64,000 bases of DNA from Flavobacterium cheongpyeongense (GCF_003202435.1 NZ_QJHK01000011.1:1-64000), one strand, 5' to 3'; positions 36,004-45,668 are shown, counted from the first letter of the stretch. A program made the numbers and translations. Notes: generated from the letters alone by a model not told the origin.

Positions 36004-36867
36004 ATGGATACAAAAGAGCTTTTAAAAAAAGTACGGAAAATAGAAATCAAAACCAAAAGACTGAGCAATCATATCTTTTCGGGAGAGTACCATTCTTCAT
36101 TTAAAGGGCGCGGGATGACTTTTAGCGAGGTACGACAATACCAGTATGGCGATGATATTCGTAATATCGACTGGAATGTAACGGCACGTTATAACGAAGC
36201 TCATGTAAAAGTTTTTGAAGAAGAACGCGAACTGACCATGGTTTTAATGGTCGATATTTCAGGTTCAGAAGGTTTTGGCTCAAAAAGTCAGTTTAAAAAA
36301 GACATCGTAACAGAAATAGCGGCAACGATGGCTTTTTCGGCTACACAAAATAATGACAAGATTGGACTAATATTGTTTTCTGACAATGTCGAATTATACA
36401 TTCCGCCCAAAAAAGGTCGTTCACATGTATTGAGAATCATTCGGGAACTGATCGAATTTGAACCAAAAAGTCAAAAAACCGATATCGCACAAGCCCTAAA
36501 ATTCTTATCAGGAACTCAAAAAAAGAAAGCCATTGTTTTTATGATTTCCGATTTTATGTCCGAAAATTACGAGCAGACCTTGAAAATTGCTTCTAAAAAA
36601 CATGATATTACCGGTGTTCGTGTGTATGATATACGCGAAGAAAAAATACCAAATTTAGGAATGGTAACAATGCTGGATGCTGAAACCGGAAAAATTCAGC
36701 TTGTTGATACCGGTTCTAAAAAGGTTCGAATGAATTACGAAAAACATTATCAGGAACGTGTCAATTATTTCAAAGAAATCTTTAGTAAATCCGGAGCCGG
36801 TGTGGTAAACACCAGAGTAGACGAAAATTACGTTACTAAATTATTGGGGTATTTTAAGTCGAGATAA
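36004..36867 (+). CDS. DUF58 domain protein of the Bat operon
   Basis: A 287-residue cytoplasmic protein. The DUF58 signature is complete: GRGMTFSEVRQYQYGDDIRNIDWNVTARYNEAHVK (split; about 36-70), followed by a VWA-like fold with the MIDAS start LMVDISGSEGFG (about 81-92). DUF58 proteins accompany MoxR ATPases and transmembrane VWA proteins; the group is linked to aerotolerance in Bacteroides. Function at molecular level is unknown. Seventy-eight bases of repeat separate it from moxR, and its downstream neighbour is a decayed gene. Confidence 0.92.
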   Translation: MDTKELLKKVRKIEIKTKRLSNHIFSGEYHSSFKGRGMTFSEVRQYQYGDDIRNIDWNVTARYNEAHVKVFEEERELTMVLMVDISGSEGFGSKSQFKKDIVTEIAATMAFSATQNNDKIGLILFSDNVELYIPPKKGRSHVLRIIRELIEFEPKSQKTDIAQALKFLSGTQKKKAIVFMISDFMSENYEQTLKIASKKHDITGVRVYDIREEKIPNLGMVTMLDAETGKIQLVDTGSKKVRMNYEKHYQERVNYFKEIFSKSGAGVVNTRVDENYVTKLLGYFKSR

Positions 36868-36926
36868 TGATTTTTTAATTTTGTTTAACGAATTTTGATT
36901 TCAGATCTTATAAGATTAAAAAATAC

Positions 36927-37283
36927 ATGAATAAACACGAATTAGAAAATAGATTGATTGATTTTGCAGCTACCAGCATCATAGTAGCAAGTAAGTTTGA
37001 AAAAAAATGTAGAAATCATTTATCAGGTCAAATAATTCGTTCAGGAAACTTCGCCAGTATTAAATTATGGAGAAGCACAAAGTGCCGAAAGTAAAAGAGA
37101 TTTTATTCATAAAATGGGATTTGTTTAAAAGAGTGGAGAAAAACTTTTGTTTGTTTGAAAATAATTAAAAAAGCAAATTTATCATCAGAATTAGAAAATT
37201 TATCAAGAGCAAAAACTGAAGTTAATGAACTGATTTCAATCTTTGTTTACAGTATAAAACATCAAAAAATAATTCATAAATAA
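36927..37283 (+). pseudogene. Frameshifted four-helix-bundle (TIGR02436-like) gene
   Basis: The sequence begins MNKHELENRLIDFAATSIIV and continues NHLSGQIIRSG, then shifts frame at about 37042 into SPVLNYGEAQSAESKRDFIHKM, and again to reach KIIKKANLSSELENLS and ELISIFVYSI before the final TAA. These phrases match the four-helix-bundle family related to 23S rRNA intervening-sequence proteins. An intact but different member is at 58596-58961. At least two frame changes make this copy non-functional. It interrupts the Bat operon between the DUF58 and the next gene. Confidence 0.75.
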
Positions 37284-37344
37284 AATACAGGTGTTTTGGA
37301 TTAAATCAAAAATCATTAATCTAAAATATACAATCACAAATCAA

Positions 37345-38979
37345 ATGAAATTAAAATTTTACATATTTTTATTTTTACTTTCTTCAGCTGTTTTTGCACA
37401 AAGCAAGCAGATTGAAACAAGTATCGATACTACAAAAAATAAAATTGGTGCTGAGTTTAAACTAACGTTCAAAACAGTGGTGAATTCAAAATCTAAAGTG
37501 GTTTTTCCTAACCTGAAAAACATTGGTGCTTTAGAAGTTATTCAATCGTACCCAATTGATACTGTTAAGAAAAATGACACTTATGAATTGATCAAAAAAT
37601 ATGGCTTGACTCAATTTGATTCCGGAAGATACACGATTCCGGCTATCAAAATTTTGATTGATAAAAAACCATATTTAACAGATTCTATTCGTGTTGAAGT
37701 TGCCAACATTCAGGTCGATACTTTACAAAAAAAAATGTACGATATCAAAGACATTTCTACAGTTGAAAACGAAACGGGAGACTGGTGGAAATACCTATTA
37801 GGATTTTTGTTAATCCTGGGGATTGGTGCTTTTGTCTATTGGTACATAAAAAAACATCAAAAGAAAAAAATTGAAGAAGAAGTTTATAAAACACCTATTG
37901 AAAAAGCAACAAGTTTACTGAATAATCTGGAGAAAAAAGAACTTTGGCAAAAAGGAGAAATAAAAGAATATTATAGTGAACTAACCGATATTGCCCGTAA
38001 TTATATCGAGGAAGCAATTCAGATTCCGGCAATGGAAAGTACCACTTCTGAGTTGATCCAGGGACTTAAAACGGCTTCTGCCAAGAAAAAAATGAGCCTG
38101 ACTTCTGAAACCGTAGAAAATCTGGAACGTGTTTTAAGACAGGCGGATTTGGTGAAATTTGCAAAATCAAAACCATTAGAATTTGAAATTACCGAGGACA
38201 GAAATAAAATCCAGAAAGCGATTTTAACCCTTGACAACGCAATCCCGGCCGAAGTACCTGTTGAGCAGGAAGATCAATTATTAAATGAAGCACAAAAACA
38301 AAAGCAGATTCAGCTTCAGTTAAAGAAAAAAAGAAACAAACGTATTACAATTGCTGTTGCTTCAGTGGTATTTCTATTGACAGCCACCACAACTTATTTT
38401 ATTGTTACTAAAGGTTTCAATTATGTAAAAGACAATTTAATCGGGCACCCGACCAAAGAATTACTCGAAGGAGAATGGGTAAAAAGCGAGTATGGAAATC
38501 CGGGTATTTTAGTTGAAACACCAAAGGTTTTAAAAAGACTTGATACTCAAAAAGTATTACCAAAAGAAGCAATGGCTCTTATTAAAGAAATGCAGCTTTT
38601 TGGGTACGGAAGTTTACTGGACAACTTTTATATTACGGTTTCTACAGCTAAATTTAAAAACCCTACAGAAATTGATTTAACAAAAGCCCTGGAAGGTAAT
38701 TTAAAAATAATCGAAGCTCAGGGTGCCCGAAATATGATTGTAAAACAGGAAGATTTTGAAACCAAAGAAGGTATTACAGGGATCAAAGGTTACGGAACTT
38801 TTACGCTTATCAATGACAACCTGAATTCGAGCACTAAAATTTATTATGAAGTCCTGATGTTTAAACAAGATGGCGGATTACAGCAAATTGGTATATTTCA
38901 TGAAGAAGGAGACACGTATGCTAATGCTATTTCGGACAGGATTTTAAATTCTGTTGAACTTAAAAAAGCAAGCAACTAA
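37345..38979 (+). CDS. Bat-operon membrane protein of unknown function (BatD-like N-terminus)
   Basis: A 544-residue protein with signal peptide (MKLKFYIFLFLLSSAVFA), an exported beta-rich domain (about 20-145), a membrane segment (YLLGFLLILGIGAFVYWYI, about 152-170), a cytoplasmic helical region (to about 330) and a second hydrophobic segment (ITIAVASVVFLLTATTTYFIV, split, about 336-356) followed by a C-terminal domain. The layout of its first half recalls DUF4381/BatD-like partners. It ends one base inside the ATG of batA (TAATG), so they are coupled. Start at ATG 37345 chosen from the signal peptide. Confidence 0.75.
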   Translation: MKLKFYIFLFLLSSAVFAQSKQIETSIDTTKNKIGAEFKLTFKTVVNSKSKVVFPNLKNIGALEVIQSYPIDTVKKNDTYELIKKYGLTQFDSGRYTIPAIKILIDKKPYLTDSIRVEVANIQVDTLQKKMYDIKDISTVENETGDWWKYLLGFLLILGIGAFVYWYIKKHQKKKIEEEVYKTPIEKATSLLNNLEKKELWQKGEIKEYYSELTDIARNYIEEAIQIPAMESTTSELIQGLKTASAKKKMSLTSETVENLERVLRQADLVKFAKSKPLEFEITEDRNKIQKAILTLDNAIPAEVPVEQEDQLLNEAQKQKQIQLQLKKKRNKRITIAVASVVFLLTATTTYFIVTKGFNYVKDNLIGHPTKELLEGEWVKSEYGNPGILVETPKVLKRLDTQKVLPKEAMALIKEMQLFGYGSLLDNFYITVSTAKFKNPTEIDLTKALEGNLKIIEAQGARNMIVKQEDFETKEGITGIKGYGTFTLINDNLNSSTKIYYEVLMFKQDGGLQQIGIFHEEGDTYANAISDRILNSVELKKASN

Positions 38980-39980
38980 TGGAAAAGATCACTTTTTTAA
39001 ATCCGGAATTTTTTTGGCTTTTTTTACTCATCCCATTTGCAATTGGATGGTTTTTCTGGAAACGTAACCAGCAATCGGCTACCTTAAAAATGAGTTCAAC
39101 TCAGGGTTTTAAAAACGCTGAATCTCTTTTGACTAAATTAAAGCCCTGTTTATATGTTTTCAGAATTATTGCATTGTGTTCTTTAATTGTTGCGCTGGCA
39201 AGACCAAGAACAGTAGATATAAGCAATGAAACCAAAACTACTAAAGGAATTGATATTGTAATGGCAATAGACGTTTCCGGGAGTATGCTGGCCAAAGATT
39301 TAAAGCCAAACCGTATGGAAGCTTTAAAAAGAGTCGCCGCAGATTTTGTTGAAGAGAGACCGAACGACAGAATCGGATTGGTTTTATACGCATCTGAGGC
39401 TTATACCAAAACTCCTGTGACAAGCGACAAAGCAATTATTTTAGAAGCTATAAAAGAAATAAAGTACGATAACGTATTGCAAGACGGAACCGGAATTGGA
39501 ATGGGTCTTGCAACTGCCGTAAACCGACTTAAAGACAGTAAAGCAAAAAGCAGGGTCATTATCCTGTTGACGGATGGTGTTAATAATGCCGGATTCATCG
39601 AACCGGAAACAGCTTCTGATATTGCAAAACAATATGGAATAAAAGTATATACTATTGGAATTGGAACCAACGGAATGGCTGAATTCCCTTATGCATATGC
39701 TCCAAATGGCGGATTTTTATTCAAGATGCAAAAAGTAGAAATTGATGAAAAATTGCTGAAAAGCATCGCCAGAAAAACCGATGGAACTTATTTTAGGGCA
39801 ACCAGTAACGATAAACTGGCTGAGATATACAATTCGATCAACAAATTAGAAACTACAGAAATCCAGGAATTAAAATTCTACGATTACGATGAAAAATACC
39901 GGTTTTTTGTATTACTCGCAGGAATTTTGTTGTTATTGGAAGTTGGTTTAAGAAATACGGTTTACAGAAGCTTTATTTAA
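38979..39980 (+). CDS. batA: Transmembrane VWA protein BatA
   Basis: The 333-residue protein has two N-terminal membrane segments (about 9-25 and 54-72), a VWA domain with complete MIDAS (DVSGSMLAKDL, about 96-106; Thr and Asp in QDGTGIGMGLATA and LLTDGVNNAG) and a C-terminal membrane segment (FFVLLAGILLLLEVGL). BatA is anchored in the inner membrane with its VWA domain in the periplasm. BatA/BatB are proposed to work with MoxR and the TPR proteins BatC and BatE. It begins by a one-base overlap with the upstream gene. Confidence 0.9.
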   Translation: MEKITFLNPEFFWLFLLIPFAIGWFFWKRNQQSATLKMSSTQGFKNAESLLTKLKPCLYVFRIIALCSLIVALARPRTVDISNETKTTKGIDIVMAIDVSGSMLAKDLKPNRMEALKRVAADFVEERPNDRIGLVLYASEAYTKTPVTSDKAIILEAIKEIKYDNVLQDGTGIGMGLATAVNRLKDSKAKSRVIILLTDGVNNAGFIEPETASDIAKQYGIKVYTIGIGTNGMAEFPYAYAPNGGFLFKMQKVEIDEKLLKSIARKTDGTYFRATSNDKLAEIYNSINKLETTEIQELKFYDYDEKYRFFVLLAGILLLLEVGLRNTVYRSFI

Positions 39981-39985
39981 TATTT

Positions 39986-40044
39986 TAGTCTCAGTCTCAG
40001 TTCTCAGGTACCAACTGAAAACTGCCACTGAAAACTGAAAACTA
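39986..40044. repeat. CTCAGT / ACTGAAAAC word repeat, second locus
   Basis: Direct words (AGTCTCAGTCTCAGTTCTCAG, split in use) face three ACTGAAAAC/ACTGCCACTG words; same family as 35931-35997, here between batA and batB. A weaker relative with GCGACTG words is at 45946-45980. Confidence 0.65.
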
Positions 40045-40054
40045 GAATTTAAAA

Positions 40055-41089
40055 ATGGAATTAGACGAAAAAAAATATTTGTATCTATTGTTTCTCATCC
40101 CTGTTTTGGTGTGTGTTTTTCTTTTTAATATGTATTGGAAAAGAAAAAAACAACGCGAATTTGGTGATTTAGAAATGGTAAAAAAACTAAGCCCTGAACG
40201 TTCAGTTTTTAAACCTGTTTTAAAATTAGTAGTGTTTCTTTTGGCACTGGCCTGTTTAATTATAGGTTTGGTAAATCCGAAAATCGGAACCAAAATGGAA
40301 ACCGTTAAACGGGAAGGAATTGATATTGTTTTTGCTGTAGACGTTTCGAAAAGTATGCTCGCTGAAGACGTAGCACCAAGCCGTTTAGAAAAAAGTAAAC
40401 AATTGGTTTCGCAAATTATCAACAATTTAGGAAGTGACAGAATAGGAATTGTGGCCTACGCAGGAAGTGCTTTCCCGGTTCTGCCCATTACAACAGATTA
40501 TAGTGTAGCCAAAATGTTCCTGCAAAGCATGAATCCGGGAATGGTTTCTTCACAGGGAACTTCATTAGACGAAGCCATTAGATTATCATCAACTTATTTT
40601 GATGAAAAAAGCAAGACCAGTAAACTGCTGATTTTAATTTCTGATGGAGAAGATCACTCTGAAGGTGCCGAAACTGCGGCAGAAGAAGCCAATAAATTTG
40701 GAATGAAGATCATCACCATTGGTCTTGGAACTGAACAGGGCGGGACTATTCCGCTAAAAGAGAACGGCGTTGTCAGAAGCTATCAAAAAGATAATAACGG
40801 GGAAACGGTAATTACAAAACTAAACCAAGAAAGCTTAAAAGCAATTGCCAAAGCTACGAAAGGCGGTTATGTTTACGGCGGAAGTACAAAAGAGGTTTTG
40901 GAATACGTAAAAAATGCACTGAACAATATTCAGAAAACAGAATTTGAAGCCACTCAAATGGCCAACTTTCAATCACAATTTCAGTGGTTTTTGGGTTTTG
41001 CATTCTTTCTGTTATTCTTAGATATTTTTCTATTGGAAAGAAAAACAAACTGGATAAACGAGTTGAATTTATTTAACGAAAAAAAATAG
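40055..41089 (+). CDS. batB: Transmembrane VWA protein BatB
   Basis: Paralogue of BatA, 344 residues. Membrane segments at about 8-25 and 55-73, MIDAS motif DVSKSMLAEDV (about 95-105; the second Ser is kept), SSQGTSLDEAI and LISDGEDHSEG as the remaining MIDAS loops, and a C-terminal segment (FLGFAFFLLFLDIFLL) before a short cytoplasmic tail. BatA and BatB are taken to form a pair in the inner membrane. The order batA-batB-batC-batD-batE is the classic Bat order. Confidence 0.9.
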   Translation: MELDEKKYLYLLFLIPVLVCVFLFNMYWKRKKQREFGDLEMVKKLSPERSVFKPVLKLVVFLLALACLIIGLVNPKIGTKMETVKREGIDIVFAVDVSKSMLAEDVAPSRLEKSKQLVSQIINNLGSDRIGIVAYAGSAFPVLPITTDYSVAKMFLQSMNPGMVSSQGTSLDEAIRLSSTYFDEKSKTSKLLILISDGEDHSEGAETAAEEANKFGMKIITIGLGTEQGGTIPLKENGVVRSYQKDNNGETVITKLNQESLKAIAKATKGGYVYGGSTKEVLEYVKNALNNIQKTEFEATQMANFQSQFQWFLGFAFFLLFLDIFLLERKTNWINELNLFNEKK

Positions 41090-41202
41090 CCACTAATCCT
41101 TTGGATTTTGACGAATAGAAGCGATTTAAATCATACTGCTTTGCAAAAAATAAATTCGTGATATTGCTGAAATTCGTGGCAAATACAAAACAAAAAACTA
41201 GA
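41090..41202. other. Short gap with ATTCGTGG word repeat
   Basis: The 113-bp space between batB and batC contains AAATTCGTGATATTGCTGAAATTCGTGG-type words (split in use) in direct orientation, another intergenic word family. No gene. Confidence 0.4.
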
Positions 41203-41976
41203 ATGAAAAATTTACTTCTTTATATTTTACTTACCTTTTCTTTGGCAGTTGCTGCTCAGGAAAAAGACAAAACATTGCCAGAAGCCAATGAAGAATATAA
41301 GCAGAATAAATTTGTTGATGCCGAGGCAAATTACAGGATTTCACAATCAAAATTTCCTGACAAAGCTGCGTCTTCTTATAATTTAGGAAATACAATTTAC
41401 AAACAAAATCAGGTATCTGAGGCAAAATTTGCTTATGCAAAAGCGATCAAAAATTCGAAAACAAGACCTCAAAAACACAAGGCTTATCATAATTTAGGTA
41501 ACGTTCTTATGAAAGAGAAAGATTATTCACAAGCCGTTGAAGCTTATAAAAATGCTTTGCGCAATGATCCTACTGACGACGAAACACGATACAATTATGC
41601 TTTGGCCAAACAAAAATTAAAAGAAAACCCTCCTAAAAACGATAAAAACAAAGACAAGGACAAGGATAAAAAGAACGACAAAAAAGACGATCAGAAAAAA
41701 GACGGAGACAATAAAGATAAAAAAGACGGCAAAGACGATCAAAAGAAAGACGACAAAGGCGATAAGGACAAGGATAAAAAAGACGGTAAAAACGATCCAA
41801 AAAAAGAGGACAAATCAAACAATAAAGGAGAGCCAAAACCAATGCCCGGAGGAATTTCAAAAGATCGTGTCCAGAATTTACTGGATGCCGTGAATAACGA
41901 AGAAAAGAAAATACAGGATAAAGTAAACGCTCAAAAAGTAAAAGGAGCGCCTAAAAAAACAGAAAAAGACTGGTAA
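41203..41976 (+). CDS. batC: TPR protein BatC with charged low-complexity tail
   Basis: The 257-residue protein has a signal peptide (MKNLLLYILLTFSLAVAAQ), three TPR units (about 25-140; for example ASSYNLGNTIYKQNQVSEAKFAYAKAIKN, split) and a strongly charged tail of about 85 residues made mostly of Lys and Asp (KDKDKDKK, DQKKDGDNKD and similar). It ends in a PGGISKDRVQNLLDAVNNEE helix. BatC proteins are periplasmic scaffolds. The tail is unusually long but of a type often seen here. The last base of its stop codon is the first of batD's ATG. Confidence 0.88.
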   Translation: MKNLLLYILLTFSLAVAAQEKDKTLPEANEEYKQNKFVDAEANYRISQSKFPDKAASSYNLGNTIYKQNQVSEAKFAYAKAIKNSKTRPQKHKAYHNLGNVLMKEKDYSQAVEAYKNALRNDPTDDETRYNYALAKQKLKENPPKNDKNKDKDKDKKNDKKDDQKKDGDNKDKKDGKDDQKKDDKGDKDKDKKDGKNDPKKEDKSNNKGEPKPMPGGISKDRVQNLLDAVNNEEKKIQDKVNAQKVKGAPKKTEKDW

Positions 41977-43730
41977 TGAAAAGATATTTAATTCTATTAC
42001 TATTAAGTTTTCAAGGGCTTATGGCTCAAGTTCAGTTTGAAGCCAGAGTAAGCAAAAACACACTTGGAGTTAATGAAAGACTTCGGGTTGACTTTATGAT
42101 GAATGTTGACGGGGATAATTTTGTTCAGCCTTCTTTTGATGGATTTAGAATAGTTGGCGGCCCAAGTCAGCAAATAAGCCAGTCTTGGATAAATGGAAGA
42201 AGTTCGTTTCAGAAAATTTATTCTTATTATTTATTGCCTAATCAAAAAGGTATATTTACAATCAAACAGGCTGCAATTGAATACAATGGTCAGGTTTACA
42301 AAACATCTCCCATCAAAATCACTGTTACCAATGCCGTTGCTCAGGAAAGAGAACCTGGTGCACAACAACAGCAACAAGGAGGCGAAAACAGAAATGAGGT
42401 GCTGAATCTGGTAGCAGAAATTTCAAAAACAAATCCATATATAAACGAACCTATTACGGTAGTTTATAAATTATATTTCTATGGTATTGGTGTAACCGGA
42501 TTTAAAGAACTGGCTAAACCAAAATACAAAGACTTTTGGAATCAGAATATCGACATCAAGCAACTCGTTCTTGAAGAAGGAACATACAAAGGCGAAAGAT
42601 GCTACTATGTTGTTCTTAAAAAAACGATTTTATACCCTCAAAAATCAGGAAAACTTACTATTGAACCCCTCTCTCTGGATATAGGCATTGAGATACCAAC
42701 ACATCGTAATATGTTTGGTCAAATGATGACCGAAGATGGAAATAAAACAGTTTCTGCCGGTGCCAAAACAATCAATGTAAGGGCACTACCGGAAACAAAT
42801 AAACCTGTTGGGTTTACAGGAGCAGTTGGTAAATTTGATTTTAAGGTAACTCCTTCGAAAACTACCTTAAAAAATGGGGAAAGTCTGGATTTAATTGTGA
42901 GTGCTGCTGGTACAGGAAATATGAAGTTATTTACGCTGCCAAAACCTGTCGTACCAAATGCATTAGAAATGTACGATCCTGTTCATGACGAAAAAGTGAA
43001 TACATCGCTTTCGGGAATGTCAGGAAAAGTTTCGGACAAATATACCATTATTCCGCAATACAAAGGAAAATATGCTATTAAACCAATGGAATTCTCCTAT
43101 TTTGATTTGAATTCAGGAAGTTATAAAACTATAACTTCACCTGAAATTATGATTGACGTTTTAGACGGTCCAATGCAGTCTCAGGCTCTTACATCAAATA
43201 CATCAAAAAATGTTATTACGAAATCGGAACAATTTAAATATATCAAACCAAAAACTGTCTTGGTTTCGACTGTAAAAGATGATTTTTTCGGATCTGATTT
43301 GTATTATAGCTTATTACTATTGCCTTTCGTGATTTTACCGATTATTGTGATTGCCAAGAAGAAAAAAGAAGCAATTGACAGCGATGTAACGGGTAACCGA
43401 ATTAAAATGAATAATAAACTGGCCAAAAAATATTTATCTGAAGCCAAAAAACAACTTAACAATAAAGAGCCATTTTATATTGCACTGGAAAAAGCAATGC
43501 ATAATTTCCTGAAAGCCAAATTACATATTGAAACTTCAGAAATGAGCAAGGACAATATCCGTGAATTGTTATTGTCCAGAAATACCAATCCGGAAACTGT
43601 TCAAAGTTTTATTAATTTAACCGAAAACTGCGAATTTGCACGTTATGCCCCGGCATCAAGCGCATCCATTCAGCAGGATTATGACAAAGCTGTTTTGATT
43701 ATTTCTGAATTGGAAAAACAGATTGTTTAA
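41976..43730 (+). CDS. batD: Protein BatD
   Basis: A 584-residue protein with signal peptide (MKRYLILLLLSFQGLMA), tandem immunoglobulin-like beta domains of the BatD/oxygen-tolerance family (about 20-430), one membrane segment (LYYSLLLLPFVILPIIVIA, about 445-463) and a cytoplasmic helical tail. The start VQFEARVSKNTLGVNERLRVDF (split) is diagnostic for the family. BatD is thought to be a membrane-bound scaffold of the Bat complex. It overlaps batC by one base. Confidence 0.92.
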   Translation: MKRYLILLLLSFQGLMAQVQFEARVSKNTLGVNERLRVDFMMNVDGDNFVQPSFDGFRIVGGPSQQISQSWINGRSSFQKIYSYYLLPNQKGIFTIKQAAIEYNGQVYKTSPIKITVTNAVAQEREPGAQQQQQGGENRNEVLNLVAEISKTNPYINEPITVVYKLYFYGIGVTGFKELAKPKYKDFWNQNIDIKQLVLEEGTYKGERCYYVVLKKTILYPQKSGKLTIEPLSLDIGIEIPTHRNMFGQMMTEDGNKTVSAGAKTINVRALPETNKPVGFTGAVGKFDFKVTPSKTTLKNGESLDLIVSAAGTGNMKLFTLPKPVVPNALEMYDPVHDEKVNTSLSGMSGKVSDKYTIIPQYKGKYAIKPMEFSYFDLNSGSYKTITSPEIMIDVLDGPMQSQALTSNTSKNVITKSEQFKYIKPKTVLVSTVKDDFFGSDLYYSLLLLPFVILPIIVIAKKKKEAIDSDVTGNRIKMNNKLAKKYLSEAKKQLNNKEPFYIALEKAMHNFLKAKLHIETSEMSKDNIRELLLSRNTNPETVQSFINLTENCEFARYAPASSASIQQDYDKAVLIISELEKQIV

Positions 43731-43746
43731 TTGAATAAATTATAAT

Positions 43747-43813
43747 CATTTGTCAAATCGAGCTGAATCGAGATTAACATTTGAGTTTCGACTCCGCTCA
43801 ACTTGACAAAATG
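43747..43813. repeat. Imperfect inverted repeat, TTGTCAAATCGAGC family
   Basis: CATTTGTCAAATCGAGC pairs with GCTCAACTTGACAAAATG across a loop containing GAGTTTCGACTCC, in the batD-batE space. Probably a dispersed hairpin family. Confidence 0.65.
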
Positions 43814-43827
43814 AAAAACGTAAACAA

Positions 43828-44574
43828 ATGAAAAACATATTATATCTCTTTCTATTCATCTCTCAGGTTTTCTTTGCTCAAAGCAGCTTTGAAAAAGGGA
43901 ATGCCTTATATCAAAAGGGACAATATCAGCAGGCAGCCCAAACTTATGAAAGCATCATTAAGGAAGACAAACAACATTCGGCTGAGTTGTATTTTAACTT
44001 AGGAAATTGTTATTACAAGCTCAACAAAGTGGCACTATCCATTTATAATTATGAAAAAGCACTTGTTTTAAAACCACATGATGCCGAAACTTTAAACAAC
44101 CTGAAATTTGCCAAAAAACTAACTATTGACGAAATTAAAGAAGTCCCAAAAGTTGGTTTTGCAAAACTCATTCAGAATTTTACGGGTATTTTCAATTATA
44201 ATATTTGGGGCTGGATTTCGGTGGGAATTGCATTTGCTTTTTTACTGAGTTTTATAGGTTATTATTTTTCACAGCTTACAATTTCGAAAAGAATCTATTT
44301 TATAGGAATGTTTGTTTTATTATTTGCCCTAGTATTAAGTTTATCGGCAGGAATAACTGAAAAAGACCATTATAATAATGATCGCCCAGCAATCGTTTTT
44401 GCAGAAATGACAGAGGTACGAAGCGAACCTCAAAAAGCAGGATCCAGCATTTTCTTATTACATGAAGGTGCCAAAGTTTATGTAAAAGAAACCCTGGAAA
44501 ACTGGAGAAAAATAGAATTAACAGATGGTACAGAAGGCTGGATTGATGCCTCTGCCATTAAGGAAGTAAAATAA
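43828..44574 (+). CDS. batE: TPR-SH3 protein BatE
   Basis: Last gene of the Bat operon. The 248-residue protein has a signal peptide (MKNILYLFLFISQVFFAQ), two TPR units (about 20-90), two membrane segments (about 130-152 and 157-180) and a bacterial SH3 domain at the end (about 190-246; EMTEVRSEPQKAGSSIFLLHEG and ELTDGTEGWIDASAIKEV). BatE is taken to join the BatABC complex. A strong terminator follows 15 bp later, closing the operon. Confidence 0.9.
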   Translation: MKNILYLFLFISQVFFAQSSFEKGNALYQKGQYQQAAQTYESIIKEDKQHSAELYFNLGNCYYKLNKVALSIYNYEKALVLKPHDAETLNNLKFAKKLTIDEIKEVPKVGFAKLIQNFTGIFNYNIWGWISVGIAFAFLLSFIGYYFSQLTISKRIYFIGMFVLLFALVLSLSAGITEKDHYNNDRPAIVFAEMTEVRSEPQKAGSSIFLLHEGAKVYVKETLENWRKIELTDGTEGWIDASAIKEVK

Positions 44575-44588
44575 AAATGGCTATAATC

Positions 44589-44629
44589 AAAAAGGGGCTG
44601 TCTATGTTTTTTAGACAGCCCCTTTTTTA
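44589..44629. terminator. Terminator between batE and gpsA
   Basis: A 15-bp perfect stem AAAAAGGGGCTGTCT and its complement, followed by T on both strands, between convergent genes. Confidence 0.9.
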
Positions 44630-44646
44630 TGGATTTAATTCTTTAT

Positions 44647-45642
44647 TTAATCTAAAGATTCAGTCAGTTTTTTGAAAACAGTTTTGGCATTTTTACCTTC
44701 ATATAATATGGCATAAACCGCATCAATAATAGGGGTTTTGGCTCCATAACCCTGGTTTAATTTATAAGCACTTTTAGTGGCATAATACCCCTCAGCAACC
44801 ATACTCATTTCCATCATGGCACTTTTTACGGTATAGCCTTTCCCGATCATATTACCGAACATTCTGTTTCTTGAAAATACCGAATATCCTGTAACCAATA
44901 AATCGCCTAAATAAGCAGAATCATTGATATCCCGTTTCATTTTATGTACTTTCTTGATGAATTTTCGCATTTCCCGGATTCCGTTACTCATCATTACCGA
45001 CTGAAAATTATCACCATACCCCAAACCATGGGCAATTCCGGCAGCTATAGCATAAATATTTTTTAGCATTGCCGCATATTCAGTTCCGATAATATCATCA
45101 GAAATTTTTGCTTTGATATAATTGCTCGATAATACTTTGGCAACTGTACAGGCTTTATCAGGATCTCCGCAGGCAATAGTTAAATAAGAAAGTCTTTCTA
45201 AGGCTACTTCTTCAGCATGACATGGCCCGGTAATTACGCCTATGTTATAGTACGGAATATCGTATTGGATATGAAAATGCTCCCCAACGATCAGGCTCGT
45301 TTCCGGAACAATTCCTTTAATTGCCGAAAAGATAATTTTATTTTCAAGGGTAACGGTTAACTGCTCTAATTCTGCATTTAAAAAAGCCGAAGGAATAGCA
45401 AAAATCAAGTAATCTGCATATTCAACTGCTTCGTTTATATTATTGGTCAACTTAAGTTTTCCAGTATCAAATTCAACTGAACTTAAATAATTTGGATTAT
45501 GTTTATATTTGAGAATGTGTTCTATCGCTGCATCATTTCGCATATACCACGAAATTTCAGAAAGGTTAGTGCAAAGCATTTTTGCAATAGCAGTTGCCCA
45601 GCTCCCTCCTCCTATTACTGCAAATTTTAAATTTTCACTCAT
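44647..45642 (-). CDS. gpsA: NAD(P)-dependent glycerol-3-phosphate dehydrogenase
   Basis: The enzyme makes sn-glycerol 3-phosphate from dihydroxyacetone phosphate for phospholipid synthesis. It has 331 residues, the normal length. The Rossmann motif is VIGGGSWATAIAKML (about 8-22), followed by FAIPSAFL, KGIVPETSL, GPCHAEEV and the catalytic Lys in EYAAMLKNIYAIAAGI (about 190-205); GDLLVTGYSVFSRNRMFG matches the DLxxTxxSxxSRNR substrate loop. It has its own promoter. Confidence 0.95.
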   Translation of the reverse strand: MSENLKFAVIGGGSWATAIAKMLCTNLSEISWYMRNDAAIEHILKYKHNPNYLSSVEFDTGKLKLTNNINEAVEYADYLIFAIPSAFLNAELEQLTVTLENKIIFSAIKGIVPETSLIVGEHFHIQYDIPYYNIGVITGPCHAEEVALERLSYLTIACGDPDKACTVAKVLSSNYIKAKISDDIIGTEYAAMLKNIYAIAAGIAHGLGYGDNFQSVMMSNGIREMRKFIKKVHKMKRDINDSAYLGDLLVTGYSVFSRNRMFGNMIGKGYTVKSAMMEMSMVAEGYYATKSAYKLNQGYGAKTPIIDAVYAILYEGKNAKTVFKKLTESLD

Positions 45643-45660
45643 TATTTTATTAATTTAAAG

Positions 45661-45668
45661 CAAAAGTA
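45661..45668 (-). promoter_or_regulatory. -7 promoter element (TACTTTTG) of gpsA
   Basis: TAnnTTTG match on the minus strand, 18 bp upstream of the ATG. A TTTTG lies about 21 bp further upstream. Confidence 0.55.
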
